Position numbers and translations under genes: made by a program | Assembly: GCF_000473225.1 (NCBI RefSeq) | Contig: NZ_KI421510.1 | Span: 70,822-134,821 of the forward strand | Direction of reading: 5' to 3' | Length of the DNA stretch: 64,000 bases | Source of the DNA: Sedimentitalea nanhaiensis DSM 24252 | GTDB taxonomy: Bacteria; Pseudomonadota; Alphaproteobacteria; Rhodobacterales; Rhodobacteraceae | The notes under the pieces: model-generated | Database searches by the model: none | The model's input: only the letters and a program-made list of their open reading frames with translations | What the model was told of the DNA's origin: nothing | Shown: in pieces, positions 56,366 through 64,000 of the stretch | How positions within the stretch are numbered: position 1 is the stretch's first letter | Layout of the letters: each line of letters starts with the position of its first letter

Positions 56366-57530
56366 ACATGTCCCGGCCTCCGCCTGTGTCGAGGATCAAG
56401 AGACGCGGATGCTGCGAGACAGCATCCGGGGCTTCATGGCGCGCGAGCTGACCGAAGAGCGCATCTCGCAATGCGAGGCGACGGGCGATCTGCCCTGGGC
56501 GATAATGGGCGAGCTACGCCAGTTCGGCTATCTTGGCGGGCTTCTCTCGGAAGAGGCCGGTGGCTACGGCCTCAGCTATCGCACCTGGGCGATGATGATG
56601 GAGGAAGCAGGATACCGCTGGCTTTCACTCCGGGTTCTGCTCAACACCGTGAACATCGTGATCGCACTGTTCCACCACCTGGGCGATGCGCGCCAGAAGG
56701 AAAAGTGGCTGAAACCCGTCATGGCTGGCCAGATGCCGGTCTGGGTGGGGATCACCGAACCCGACCACGGCTCTGATGTTGCCTCGGTGCAGACCCGCGC
56801 CGAGGACAAGGGCGACCACTGGCTGATCAATGGCGGCAAGCTGTGGACGACGAACGGCGTCAACGGCCGGGTCGGAATCCTGGTGGCACGGACATTCACG
56901 GAAGGCTGTGATGGCGATCTGAGTCTGTTCATCGTGGACCTCGAGGAGACCGATTTCGAAGCTTCGCGGGTGGGCACGATGTTCATCAAGGCCACCGCGA
57001 CATCGCAGCTGGCCTTTCAAGACGCAAAGGTGCCAAAGGAAAACCTGTTGGGTCCTGCGGGAAAGGGCCTCAAGGCGATCCTTACGGGGTTGAATTATGG
57101 CCGGCTCAACGTGGCGGCGGGCGCGGTGGGCGCGGCGCAGCGGTCGTTGGACCTGTCCACCGATTACGTCAAGACGCGCAAGCAGTTCGGCAACGTGATC
57201 GGAAGCTATCAGCTGGTGCAGAAGCTGATCGTCGACATGACCATCCGCACCGAAGCGGCGCGCGCGTTGACTGACCGTGCCGCCCAAGCGCTGGACGCGG
57301 GTCTGCCTGGGCGCAAGGAATGCTCGATTGCCAAGCTCTATGCCAGCGAGGCGGCGCATGAGGTGGCCTCGATGGCGCTGCAGGCGCACGGCGGGCTGGG
57401 CTATTCGACCGACTACCCCGTCGAACGGTTGTTCCGCGACACGCGCGGCGGGCTGATCCCCGAAGGCACATCGGAAATCCAGACATTGATCATAGGGCGC
57501 GAGGTTCTCGGGATCTCGGCCTTCACCTGA
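56358..57530 (+). CDS. Acyl-CoA dehydrogenase with canonical catalytic loop
   Basis: The 390-residue ACAD has VWVGITEPDHGSDVASVQTRAEDKGDHWLINGGKLWTT and YVKTRKQFGNVIGSYQLVQKLIVDM. Its C-terminal loop reads RGGLIPEGTSEIQTLIIGREVLGI, the only one of the complete ACADs in this window with a Glu before GT, as in medium-chain dehydrogenase. A standard acyl-CoA alpha,beta-oxidation is therefore most secure here. The ATG at 56358 lies within the end of the SDR gene; a frame extending back to 56259 overlaps that gene and is not conserved. Confidence 0.89.
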   Translation: MAKHVPASACVEDQETRMLRDSIRGFMARELTEERISQCEATGDLPWAIMGELRQFGYLGGLLSEEAGGYGLSYRTWAMMMEEAGYRWLSLRVLLNTVNIVIALFHHLGDARQKEKWLKPVMAGQMPVWVGITEPDHGSDVASVQTRAEDKGDHWLINGGKLWTTNGVNGRVGILVARTFTEGCDGDLSLFIVDLEETDFEASRVGTMFIKATATSQLAFQDAKVPKENLLGPAGKGLKAILTGLNYGRLNVAAGAVGAAQRSLDLSTDYVKTRKQFGNVIGSYQLVQKLIVDMTIRTEAARALTDRAAQALDAGLPGRKECSIAKLYASEAAHEVASMALQAHGGLGYSTDYPVERLFRDTRGGLIPEGTSEIQTLIIGREVLGISAFT

Positions 57531-57540
57531 GGAGGCGGCC

Positions 57541-59055
57541 ATGCCGATGACCTTTCTCCAGGCCCTGAGGTTGAACGCGCGGCGGTTCCCCACGAAACCC
57601 TCGGTGGTGTTCGAGGGGAGGAGCCAGACCTATACGGATTTCCTTGACCGGGTGGAACGGATGATGACGGTGCTGGCGCGGCGCGGCATCGGACCGGGCG
57701 ACAAGGTGGCGGTGATCTCGGAAAATCATCCCGATTTCCTTGCCGCCTATGTGGCGGTGACGGGGCTAGGCGCAATTCCCGCACCGATCAACTATCGCAT
57801 CGCGCCCGAAGTCATGGCCGATGTGGTTGCCCGCTCGGACAGCAAAACCCTGCTGCTGGGCGATGCGGCGCTGGATCATGCCGATCTGTTCCGGACCGTG
57901 GTGGACGACATCGTCACCATCGGCGACGGGGCCCCGCAAGGACTGCCGCGCCTGTCGGACCTTCTGGCAGACACACCGCCCGATCCGCCGCAAGGGCAGG
58001 ACGGCACCACGATCATGCTGCACACGTCGGGGACCACCGGCAAGCCCAAGGGCGCGCTGCGCAGTCTCTTCGGCATGGAGGAACGCGCCATCGAGCAGCG
58101 TTTCCGCCCCGACGACCGGGCGCTGTCGGCGCTGCCGATCTGCCTGTCGGCCGGCTGCACCTATACGCTGCTGCCGCTTTATCTGGGTGCCAGCGTCTAT
58201 CTGATGCGCCGCTTCGACGGGGCCGCCGCGCTACGGCTGATCGAAGACGAGCGGCTGACCGCCACCATGCTGCTGCCCGCCATGCTCCAGCGGATGGTCG
58301 AGGCCGAGGGGTTCGCGAGCGCCGATCTGTCGTCGCTGGGGACTTTGCAATCTGGCGGCGGCGAGATGTATCTCGACCTCAAGCGTGCCGCGCTCGACAA
58401 GTTCGGCGATGCGCTGATGATCTATGCCGCCTCCAGCGAAGCAGGACCCTATGCCAACCTGACCGCTCGGGATCTGCGCCGCAACCTTGCGGGCAACTGC
58501 GTCGGCCGCCCCTTCTTCGGGGTGGAACTCAAACTGCTGGACGACGATGGAAACGAGGTGCCGCAGGGCGAGGTCGGCGAGATCTGCACCCGCAGCGAAA
58601 GCCGCTACGACGGGTATTACAAGGATGAGGCGCTGACCGCTGAAACCCGGCGCGGCGACTATCTGACCGTGGGCGATCTGGGCCGGATCGACGACGAAGG
58701 GCTGCTCTGGTTCACGGGTCGCAAGCGCGACATCATCAAGAGCGGCGGCATCAATGTCTACGCCCCCGAGATCGAGGAGGCGCTGGCCGGCCACCCGGCG
58801 ATTGCCGAGGCGCATTGCATCGGCCTGCCCGATCCGCACTGGACCGAGGCGATCTGCGCAGTGATCGTGCCCGCGCCGGGCGCGCAGCTGACAGCGGCCG
58901 ATGTGATCGCCCATGCCGAAACCCGGCTTGACCGATACAAGCGCCCGCGGCGCGTGGTCTTTATGACGGCGGTGCCGCGCAACCTGACCGGCCGCGTTCT
59001 CAAGGCTGAACTGAAAGAGGCAGTGCTAGCGCTGCCAGAGGAGGAAACCCAATGA
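57541..59055 (+). CDS. AMP-forming acyl-CoA synthetase (FadD-like)
   Basis: The 504-residue adenylate-forming ligase has all key motifs: TIMLHTSGTTGKPKG for ATP phosphates, YAASSEAGPYANL (A5), YLTVGDLGRIDDEGLLWFTGRKRDIIKSGGINVYAPEIEEAL (A7-A8) and the catalytic Lys in LTGRVLKAEL near the end. It should activate a free carboxylic acid with ATP and CoA in the cytoplasm, making it a good entry enzyme after TRAP uptake. Its length matches steroid-acid ligases such as FadD3, but length alone is weak evidence. It overlaps the next gene by ATGA. Confidence 0.92.
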   Translation: MPMTFLQALRLNARRFPTKPSVVFEGRSQTYTDFLDRVERMMTVLARRGIGPGDKVAVISENHPDFLAAYVAVTGLGAIPAPINYRIAPEVMADVVARSDSKTLLLGDAALDHADLFRTVVDDIVTIGDGAPQGLPRLSDLLADTPPDPPQGQDGTTIMLHTSGTTGKPKGALRSLFGMEERAIEQRFRPDDRALSALPICLSAGCTYTLLPLYLGASVYLMRRFDGAAALRLIEDERLTATMLLPAMLQRMVEAEGFASADLSSLGTLQSGGGEMYLDLKRAALDKFGDALMIYAASSEAGPYANLTARDLRRNLAGNCVGRPFFGVELKLLDDDGNEVPQGEVGEICTRSESRYDGYYKDEALTAETRRGDYLTVGDLGRIDDEGLLWFTGRKRDIIKSGGINVYAPEIEEALAGHPAIAEAHCIGLPDPHWTEAICAVIVPAPGAQLTAADVIAHAETRLDRYKRPRRVVFMTAVPRNLTGRVLKAELKEAVLALPEEETQ

Positions 59056-59543
59056 CACGGCCCGATCTTTCGGCCCTCAAGGGCCAGCAACTCTACTGGG
59101 AGGACCTGAACGAAGGCGACCAGTTCGATAGCCCCACCCGTACCATCACCGAGGCCGACGTGGCTAATTTCGCCTGCCTGTCAGGCGACTTCAACCGGCT
59201 GCACGTCGATGCCGAATATGCCGCCGATTCGGCCTTTGGCCAGCGTATCGCGCACGGGCTTCTGGTGGTGTCGGTGATGTCCGGGCTGACCACGCGGATG
59301 CTGATGAACACGTTCCTGGAACCCTCGCTTCTGGGGTTGCTCGACATGCAGTGCAGCTTTCCCAACCCCACCTTCATCGGCGACACGATTGGCGTGCGCG
59401 TTACCGTAGCCGAGAAGCGCGAGACTTCGAAACCCGAACGCGGCATCCTGTCGTTCCGGCGCGAGGTCATCAACCAGCGTGGCGAAACCGTGGTGGAAGG
59501 GGTCTGGAAACTGCTCGTCCGGCGGGCGCCGCAAGGTGGCTGA
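59052..59543 (+). CDS. MaoC-like dehydratase (single hot-dog)
   Basis: The 163-residue protein has a MaoC core: LNEGDQFDSPTRTITEADVANFACLSGDFNRLHVDAEYAADSAFGQRIAHGLLVVSV. The D-x(4)-H dyad is intact (Asp in SGDFNRLH, then His), so it is the most typical single-domain hydratase in this window. It should hydrate the enoyl-CoA made by the ACAD at 56358. It is coupled by four-base overlap upstream and eight-base overlap downstream. Confidence 0.9.
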   Translation: MTRPDLSALKGQQLYWEDLNEGDQFDSPTRTITEADVANFACLSGDFNRLHVDAEYAADSAFGQRIAHGLLVVSVMSGLTTRMLMNTFLEPSLLGLLDMQCSFPNPTFIGDTIGVRVTVAEKRETSKPERGILSFRREVINQRGETVVEGVWKLLVRRAPQGG

Positions 59544-61647
59544 GCCGGTGGTCGCCCGCGACTTTCCCGATCTTTCGCGGCTCTTGTCGCCACGCAGCGT
59601 GGCGATCCTGGGCGCCAGTGAAAGGCCCCGTAGCGTGGGCAGCGACACCTTGCTGAACCTTGCCGAGCATTCCGACTTCGATGGGCAGATCTTTCCGGTC
59701 AACCCCGGGCGTGAAAGGGTGCATGGTTTGCGCGCCTATTCTGCAATGTCGGCCTTGCCTGGCCCCGTCGATGTGGCGGTGGTGTGCCTTCCAGCCGATG
59801 CGGTGGTGGGCGCCTTGCGCGATTGCGCGGCAGCAGGAACGGGGTTTGCGGTGGTCTTCACCTCTGGCTTTGGCGAAACCGGGGATGAGGGCCGTGCCGT
59901 CGAAGCCGAGATGGCTGAAATCGCCCGGCAAAGCGGGATGCGCATCTACGGGCCGAACTCGCCAGGGCTGAGCAACATCAACCGCCGCCTTGGGCTGACC
60001 TTTTCACCGGTATTCAAGAACGACACGCTGGGCGGCGGCATTGGGCTTGTCACCCAGGGCGGCGGACTTGGCCGCGCCTTCATCCAGGCAAGCGAACGGG
60101 GTATCGGCGTTGGCCTGTGGTGCTCTACCGGCAACGAAGCCGACCTGACCATGGCCGATGTCGTGTACCACATGGTGGGCGATCCCGACATAAAGGTAAT
60201 CGCCCTTCTCGCCGAAGGCTTCCGCGACGGGCCGCGCTTTCTGGCAGCTGCCCGCGCCGCTGCTCGCGCCGGCAAGCCGGTGGTGGCGATGAAGGTGGGC
60301 AAGTCGGACTATGGCGTTGCTGCCACCCGTTCGCACACCGCCGCGCTTGCCGGATCGGCGGCGGTCACCTCGGCACTGTTTCGCCAGCATGGCATCGTCG
60401 AGGTGGAGGATCTGGACGAATTGATCGATACGGTGGCGCTGTTCGAGCGCGTCGGCATCGCCCCGCGGCGGGGGATCTGCGTCTATTCCTTCTCGGGTGG
60501 CACAGCGGCGCTGGCCGCCGATATGGTGGGCAGCGCCGGGCTGATCCTGTCCGAACTGGCCCCCGGCACCCGCGCGGGGTTGCGTGCGCTGGCCCCGTCT
60601 TATGCGGCGGTCGATAACCCGGTGGACCTGACCACCCAGGTCTTCACCCAAGACAAGCTCAACCGCGATTGCCTGTCGCTGGTGGCGCGGGACCCGGCCA
60701 CCGATGTTGTGCTTCTGCCGATTCCCGCCGACTACGGCCCGATCACCGACCGGTCCGCCGACGACATGGTCGCGCTGGCGCCGGACAGCCCGGCTCTGCT
60801 CCTGCCGGTCTGGATGAGCGGGCATCGCGCCGCTGGCTATGCCACGCTGAACGCGGCAGGGCTGGCGCCTTTTCGCAGCCTCGGCAAGGCAGTGACGGCG
60901 TTGAAGCGGCTGATCTGGCGCGGCGACTGGAGCCCCTCGGGGACCTCCACGCTTGCTCTACCCGCATTTCCGCCCGGCGAGCTTGACGAGGCTGCCGCCA
61001 AGGCGGTGCTGGCCGACCTGGGTCTGACCGTGCCCGAAGGACGGGTCGTGACCAGTGCCAGACAGGCAGGCGAGGCGGCGCGCGGGATCGGCTTTCCGGT
61101 GGTGCTCAAGGCGCTGGTGCCCGGTCTTCTGCACAAGACCGAAGCCGGGGCCGTGGCCGTCGGGCTGATGGATGAGCAGGCGCTGGCGGCGGCCTGGGGC
61201 GCGATGATGACATCGCTTTCAGCACAGGGGCACAGGCTGGAGCGCGCTCTGGTTGAGCGCATGGAACAGGGGCCGGGCGTCGAGGTGATGGCGGGACTGC
61301 ACCGCGATCCGGTGTTCGGCCCGGTGGTGAGCTTCGGCCTCGGCGGCGTGATGGTCGAGGCGCTTTCTGACGTCACGCACCGCGCCGCGCCCTTTGGGCG
61401 GGACGAGGCGCTGGCGATGATCGACGAGATCCGCGGACGCGCACTGCTGGGTCCGCTGCGCGGCCGCCCCGGCGCCGATCTGGGCGCGCTGGCCGATCTT
61501 CTCGTGATCCTGGCCGCCCTGGGTGCGCGCGGCGACATCGCGGAGATGGATCTCAATCCGGTGCGCGCCGGTCCGGCGGGTGCGACGGTGCTTGACGCGG
61601 TGATCCTGCGCGCTCCGACCGAGATAGAAGGAAAGGCAAGGCAATGA
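59536..61647 (+). CDS. Fused ADP-forming acyl-CoA synthetase
   Basis: The 703-residue protein has a CoA-binding and ligase part (LLSPRSVAILGASERPRSVGSDTLLNLAEHSDF; GIGLVTQGGGLGRAF; phospho-His in TRSHTAALAG) and a C-terminal ATP-grasp part (AKAVLADLGLTVPEGRVVTSARQAGEAARGIGFPVVLKALVPGLLHKTEAG; IAEMDLNPVRAG). I chose GTG at 59536, eight bases before the end of the MaoC gene, because the upstream in-frame start at 59479 reads through that gene. It overlaps the citryl-CoA-lyase-like gene by four bases. Together the two resemble the two modules of ATP-citrate lyase, though this synthetase is of acetate-CoA-ligase type. Confidence 0.9.
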   Translation: MAEPVVARDFPDLSRLLSPRSVAILGASERPRSVGSDTLLNLAEHSDFDGQIFPVNPGRERVHGLRAYSAMSALPGPVDVAVVCLPADAVVGALRDCAAAGTGFAVVFTSGFGETGDEGRAVEAEMAEIARQSGMRIYGPNSPGLSNINRRLGLTFSPVFKNDTLGGGIGLVTQGGGLGRAFIQASERGIGVGLWCSTGNEADLTMADVVYHMVGDPDIKVIALLAEGFRDGPRFLAAARAAARAGKPVVAMKVGKSDYGVAATRSHTAALAGSAAVTSALFRQHGIVEVEDLDELIDTVALFERVGIAPRRGICVYSFSGGTAALAADMVGSAGLILSELAPGTRAGLRALAPSYAAVDNPVDLTTQVFTQDKLNRDCLSLVARDPATDVVLLPIPADYGPITDRSADDMVALAPDSPALLLPVWMSGHRAAGYATLNAAGLAPFRSLGKAVTALKRLIWRGDWSPSGTSTLALPAFPPGELDEAAAKAVLADLGLTVPEGRVVTSARQAGEAARGIGFPVVLKALVPGLLHKTEAGAVAVGLMDEQALAAAWGAMMTSLSAQGHRLERALVERMEQGPGVEVMAGLHRDPVFGPVVSFGLGGVMVEALSDVTHRAAPFGRDEALAMIDEIRGRALLGPLRGRPGADLGALADLLVILAALGARGDIAEMDLNPVRAGPAGATVLDAVILRAPTEIEGKARQ

Positions 61648-62462
61648 CGGTAAAGACGGACATCGGTTTCACCACCCGCGACCGCATCTATGTGCGCGGG
61701 CGCGATCTGGCCGATGAGATCCTGGGCAAGATGGATTTCGTCGACATGATCTATTTCACCGCCACGGGGAAAGAGCCGGATGCCCGCACCCGCGCGATGA
61801 CCAACGCGATCATCGTCACCGCCACCGATCACGGCCTTACCCCCAGCGCCATCGCCGCGCGGATGACCATTCTCGGCGCGCCGGAATCGCTTCAGGGTGC
61901 GGTGGCCGCGGGCTTGCTGGGCGCGGGGAACCATTTTCTCGGCACCATGCAGAACGCCGCGGCCTTTACCCGCGACGAGATCGGCGAGCTGTCCGACAGC
62001 GACGACGACGCAGCCTATGCCGCCCGCGCGCAAGAGGCCGTGCGCGCCTTTCGCGCGGCGCGCCGGATCGTGCCAGGCCTCGGTCATCCGATCCATGTCG
62101 ACGGCGACCCCCGCACGCCGGTCCTGCGCCGGATCGCCGGCGAGAATGGGTTCGACGGGCGGCACTGGCGCTTCATGGCGGCCGTCGAGGCCGCCGCCCG
62201 CGAGGAATATGGACGTCTGCTGCCCATCAACGCCGCCGGCGCGGTCGGGGCCACCGTTTCGGACATGGGGCTTGCCCCGATCTGGGCGCGGGCCTTCGCC
62301 CTGATTGGCCGATCCGCCGGGCTTCTGGCGCATCTGATGGAAGAGCTCGAAAATCCGCAGGGTCAGAAGATCTGGGACATGATCCTGGAACAGGACGACT
62401 CGGCGGAATGCGCCGGGATTGCCGACCCGGACCGCGCAGACAGCACAGGAGAGCAAAAATGA
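61644..62462 (+). CDS. Citryl-CoA lyase-like protein (citrate synthase superfamily)
   Basis: The 272-residue protein matches the small citrate-synthase-fold domain that forms the lyase part of ATP-citrate lyase. It has ATDHGLTPSA (His63), GAGNHFLGTM (His97), VPGLGHPIHVDGDPRTPVLRRIA (His148 and the DPR triplet) and a C-terminal PINAAGAVGATVSDMGL...IGRSAGLLAHLMEE. The family cleaves or forms a carbon-carbon bond at a CoA thioester. It is too short for a full citrate synthase and no citrate cycle gene is near, so the natural substrate may be another 3-hydroxy-3-carboxy-type acyl-CoA made by this pathway; that is inference. Confidence 0.87.
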   Translation: MTVKTDIGFTTRDRIYVRGRDLADEILGKMDFVDMIYFTATGKEPDARTRAMTNAIIVTATDHGLTPSAIAARMTILGAPESLQGAVAAGLLGAGNHFLGTMQNAAAFTRDEIGELSDSDDDAAYAARAQEAVRAFRAARRIVPGLGHPIHVDGDPRTPVLRRIAGENGFDGRHWRFMAAVEAAAREEYGRLLPINAAGAVGATVSDMGLAPIWARAFALIGRSAGLLAHLMEELENPQGQKIWDMILEQDDSAECAGIADPDRADSTGEQK

Positions 62463-63580
62463 CCGGCACTGCACCGCTTTCGGGGCTTCGCGTTCTCGAT
62501 CTGACCGAGCTTCTGCCTGGGCCCTATGCAACGCAGCAACTGGCCGAGATGGGGGCCGAGGTCATCAAGGTCGAACGTCCTGCGGGCGACGCCGCGCGCG
62601 CCATGTTCCCCGGCCTCTTTGCCGCCGTGAACCGCGGCAAGAAAAGCATCGCCCTGAACCTAAAGGATGACACAGACCGCGCGGCTTTCCTGCGGCTGGC
62701 CAAACGGGCGGACGTCGTGATCGAGGGTTATCGCCCGGGCGTGACCGCGCGGCTGGGCATCGACTATGAGACGCTTTCGGCGCTCAATCCCGGCCTCGTC
62801 TACTGTTCGGTCAGCGGCTATGGTCAGACCGGGCCGGCGCGCGACTGGCCGGGGCATGATCTGAACTACGCGGCGATGGCGGGCGCGGTGGCGATCTCGG
62901 GCGCGCCCGACGGACCGCCTGAATACACGACGGGCGTGCCGATCGGGGATCTCTCGGCAGCCATGTATGCCATCATCACCATTCTTGCTGCGTTGCACGG
63001 ACGCGACGCCACGGGGCGGGGCCAGTATCTGGACGTGGCGATCACCGACGCGCTGGCCAGCTGGGTCGCCCCGCGCTACGGTGTGTGGGACGCCGGACGC
63101 CAGGCCGGGCGCGAGATCACAAAGGCCGATATCCTGCGCCGCGCCGCCTATGGTATCTTCGCGACCGCCGACGGTAAATACATCACCATCGGCGCGATCG
63201 AGACGCATTTCTTCCGCCGCCTGATCCGTGCCACCGGGATGACGGGCTTCGACGATCCTGCGCTTGACGACTTCGCCGCACGCACCGACCGCACGGATGA
63301 TATCCGCGCCGCCCTGACCCCGCTGATCGCCGCGCGTCCCTATGCGCATTGGGCGGAGATCTTCGAGGCCGAGGATGTTCCCTTCGCCCCGGTCAACGGG
63401 CTGGAGGATCTGGCCCGGGACCCGCAGCTCAAGGCGCGCGGGATGGTGCGCTCAGCCGGCGCGGCCCAGGTGATGGCCTTCCCGGTGCCGATGGCTGGGA
63501 TGAGTGATCCGGCGGGCCACGTCCCGGCAGTGGGCGAGCATCAGGCCGAAATTCTGGACCAAGCCGAAAAGCTGGAGTGA
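62459..63580 (+). CDS. Family III CoA-transferase / AMACR-like
   Basis: The 373-residue protein starts LSGLRVLDLTELLPGPYATQQLAEMGAEVIKVERP and has VVIEGYRPGVTARLGIDYETLSALNPGLVYCSVSGYGQTGP. The active-site segment reads GHDLNYAAMAG, as in the protein at 1847 and in methylacyl-CoA racemases. It may epimerise an alpha-methyl centre or move CoA. The ATG at 62459 overlaps the preceding stop (ATGA). A frame extending back to 62408 lies inside the lyase gene. A partial ACAD follows after 6 bp. Confidence 0.87.
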   Translation: MTGTAPLSGLRVLDLTELLPGPYATQQLAEMGAEVIKVERPAGDAARAMFPGLFAAVNRGKKSIALNLKDDTDRAAFLRLAKRADVVIEGYRPGVTARLGIDYETLSALNPGLVYCSVSGYGQTGPARDWPGHDLNYAAMAGAVAISGAPDGPPEYTTGVPIGDLSAAMYAIITILAALHGRDATGRGQYLDVAITDALASWVAPRYGVWDAGRQAGREITKADILRRAAYGIFATADGKYITIGAIETHFFRRLIRATGMTGFDDPALDDFAARTDRTDDIRAALTPLIAARPYAHWAEIFEAEDVPFAPVNGLEDLARDPQLKARGMVRSAGAAQVMAFPVPMAGMSDPAGHVPAVGEHQAEILDQAEKLE

Positions 63581-63586
63581 GGACCG

Positions 63587-64000
63587 ATGCAGTTTGAGCT
63601 GGACGACTGGCAGGAAACGGCGCGGCGCAGCTTCCGCAAATACCTTGACGCCGAGGTGGCGCCCCTGGTCGAGGCGCACGAGGATGCCCACCGTCCGCCG
63701 CCGCCCGAAGTGTTGCAGAAGATGGGCGAGTTCGGCCTGCTGGGCGGTCTTTTGCCAGAGGCGCAAGGCGGTGCCGGGCTTGATTATCTGACATATTGCG
63801 CGCTGCTGTGCGAGCTGTCTCAGGTATGGCCGTCGCTGCGCAGCATCGTCAGCACGTCGAACCTTGTCCTGATGATCGTCGCGCAGCATGGAACGCCGGA
63901 GCAACAGGCAAGGTGGCTGGGCGATCTGGTTTCGGGTCGCAAGACAGCCTTTTTTGCGCTGACCGAGCCGAACGTCGGCTCGGACGCCAGCAACGTGGAA
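63587..64000 (+). CDS. Acyl-CoA dehydrogenase, 3' truncated by the window
   Basis: The frame runs open from the ATG at 63587 to the last base, giving 138 residues of the N-terminal ACAD domain: MQFELDDWQETARRSFRKYLDAEVAPLVEAHEDAHRPPPPEVLQKMGEFGLLGGLLPE, and the beginning of the middle domain with FFALTEPNVGSDASNVE, the stretch that holds flavin. GAGGACC precedes the ATG. The C-terminal loop needed to place it among the ACAD types is outside the window. Confidence 0.9.
   Translation, partial: MQFELDDWQETARRSFRKYLDAEVAPLVEAHEDAHRPPPPEVLQKMGEFGLLGGLLPEAQGGAGLDYLTYCALLCELSQVWPSLRSIVSTSNLVLMIVAQHGTPEQQARWLGDLVSGRKTAFFALTEPNVGSDASNVE

Noticed and set aside
60837-62531. 564-codon minus-strand open frame across the synthetase, lyase and CoA-transferase genes
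   Set aside because: Antisense to three well-supported genes, no motif, typical by-product of GC-rich third positions.
1-64000. tRNA, rRNA, CRISPR arrays, riboswitches, phage genes
   Set aside because: Looked for cloverleaf-like, repeated-spacer and phage-structural signals on both strands and saw none.

Overview
The window is GC-rich, densely packed alphaproteobacterial DNA. Its style (four TRAP transporters, IclR regulators, very many acyl-CoA enzymes, an IS66 element) suggests a marine Rhodobacterales / Roseobacter-group organism. That is an inference from gene content; no rRNA, tRNA or housekeeping gene is present to test it. I found about 55 protein-coding genes, no RNA genes and no CRISPR array. 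Both ends cut through genes: a thiolase-fold protein on the left and an acyl-CoA dehydrogenase on the right.

Almost every gene belongs to one theme: uptake of organic acids and CoA-thioester catabolism. I count 12 acyl-CoA dehydrogenases (ACADs), including three apparent heteromeric pairs; 5 MaoC/hot-dog hydratases; 3 crotonases; 3 thiolase-fold proteins, at least two with an adjacent DUF35/OB-fold partner; 4 family III CoA-transferases; a two-subunit IpdAB/GctAB-like CoA-transferase or hydrolase; 3 ADP-forming acyl-CoA synthetases (one split, two fused); 2 adenylate-forming ligases; 2 SDRs; a citryl-CoA-lyase-like protein; an MmgE/PrpD protein; and a nitronate-monooxygenase-like flavoprotein. 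Four TRAP systems serve them: two DctPQM type and two TAXI plus fused-permease type.

Layout. 2-2983 (+): end of an operon with aldolase-like thiolase, MaoC hydratase and AMACR-like CoA-transferase. 3046-8531 (+): transglutaminase-like protein, MaoC, ACAD pair, crotonase and PaaK-like protein, ending in a terminator. 8603-9568 (-): flavoprotein. 9792-17972 (+): crotonase, CoA-transferase, two ACADs, crotonase and TRAP DctQMP, ending in a bidirectional terminator. 18041-26418 (-): ACAD pair, TAXI TRAP, thioesterase, SDR, DUF35 and thiolase-fold protein. 26739-28074 (+): MaoC and IclR-1. 28115-31748 (-): PrpD and ACAD pair. 32258-33685 (+): orphan permease. 33817-38584 (+): CoA-transferase A/B and TAXI TRAP. 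38668-44016 (-): split ADP-forming synthetase, MaoC, ACAD, thiolase-fold protein and DUF35. 44173-48722 (+): CoA-transferase, ACAD and fused synthetase. 48867-49670 (+): IclR-2. 49974-52452: complete IS66-family element with an 8-bp target duplication. 52680-64000 (+): TRAP DctPQM, SDR, ACAD, acyl-CoA ligase, MaoC, fused ADP-forming synthetase, citryl-CoA-lyase-like protein, CoA-transferase and a partial ACAD.

The strongest system-level signal is regulatory. The palindrome CACATATGTG occurs exactly in three promoter regions, and with one mismatch in a fourth. In each case it lies about 70-100 bp upstream of the first gene of a transporter or catabolic operon. One site lies between the first minus-strand operon and the MaoC/IclR-1 operon. 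A second, weaker motif (CTAAC-N2-TTG-like) is upstream of the operons that lack the first, including the IclR-2 gene. I read the region as an island for stepwise uptake and degradation of one or a few branched or alicyclic carboxylic acids, possibly steroid- or terpenoid-derived, co-ordinated by two IclR proteins. The substrate cannot be read from sequence.
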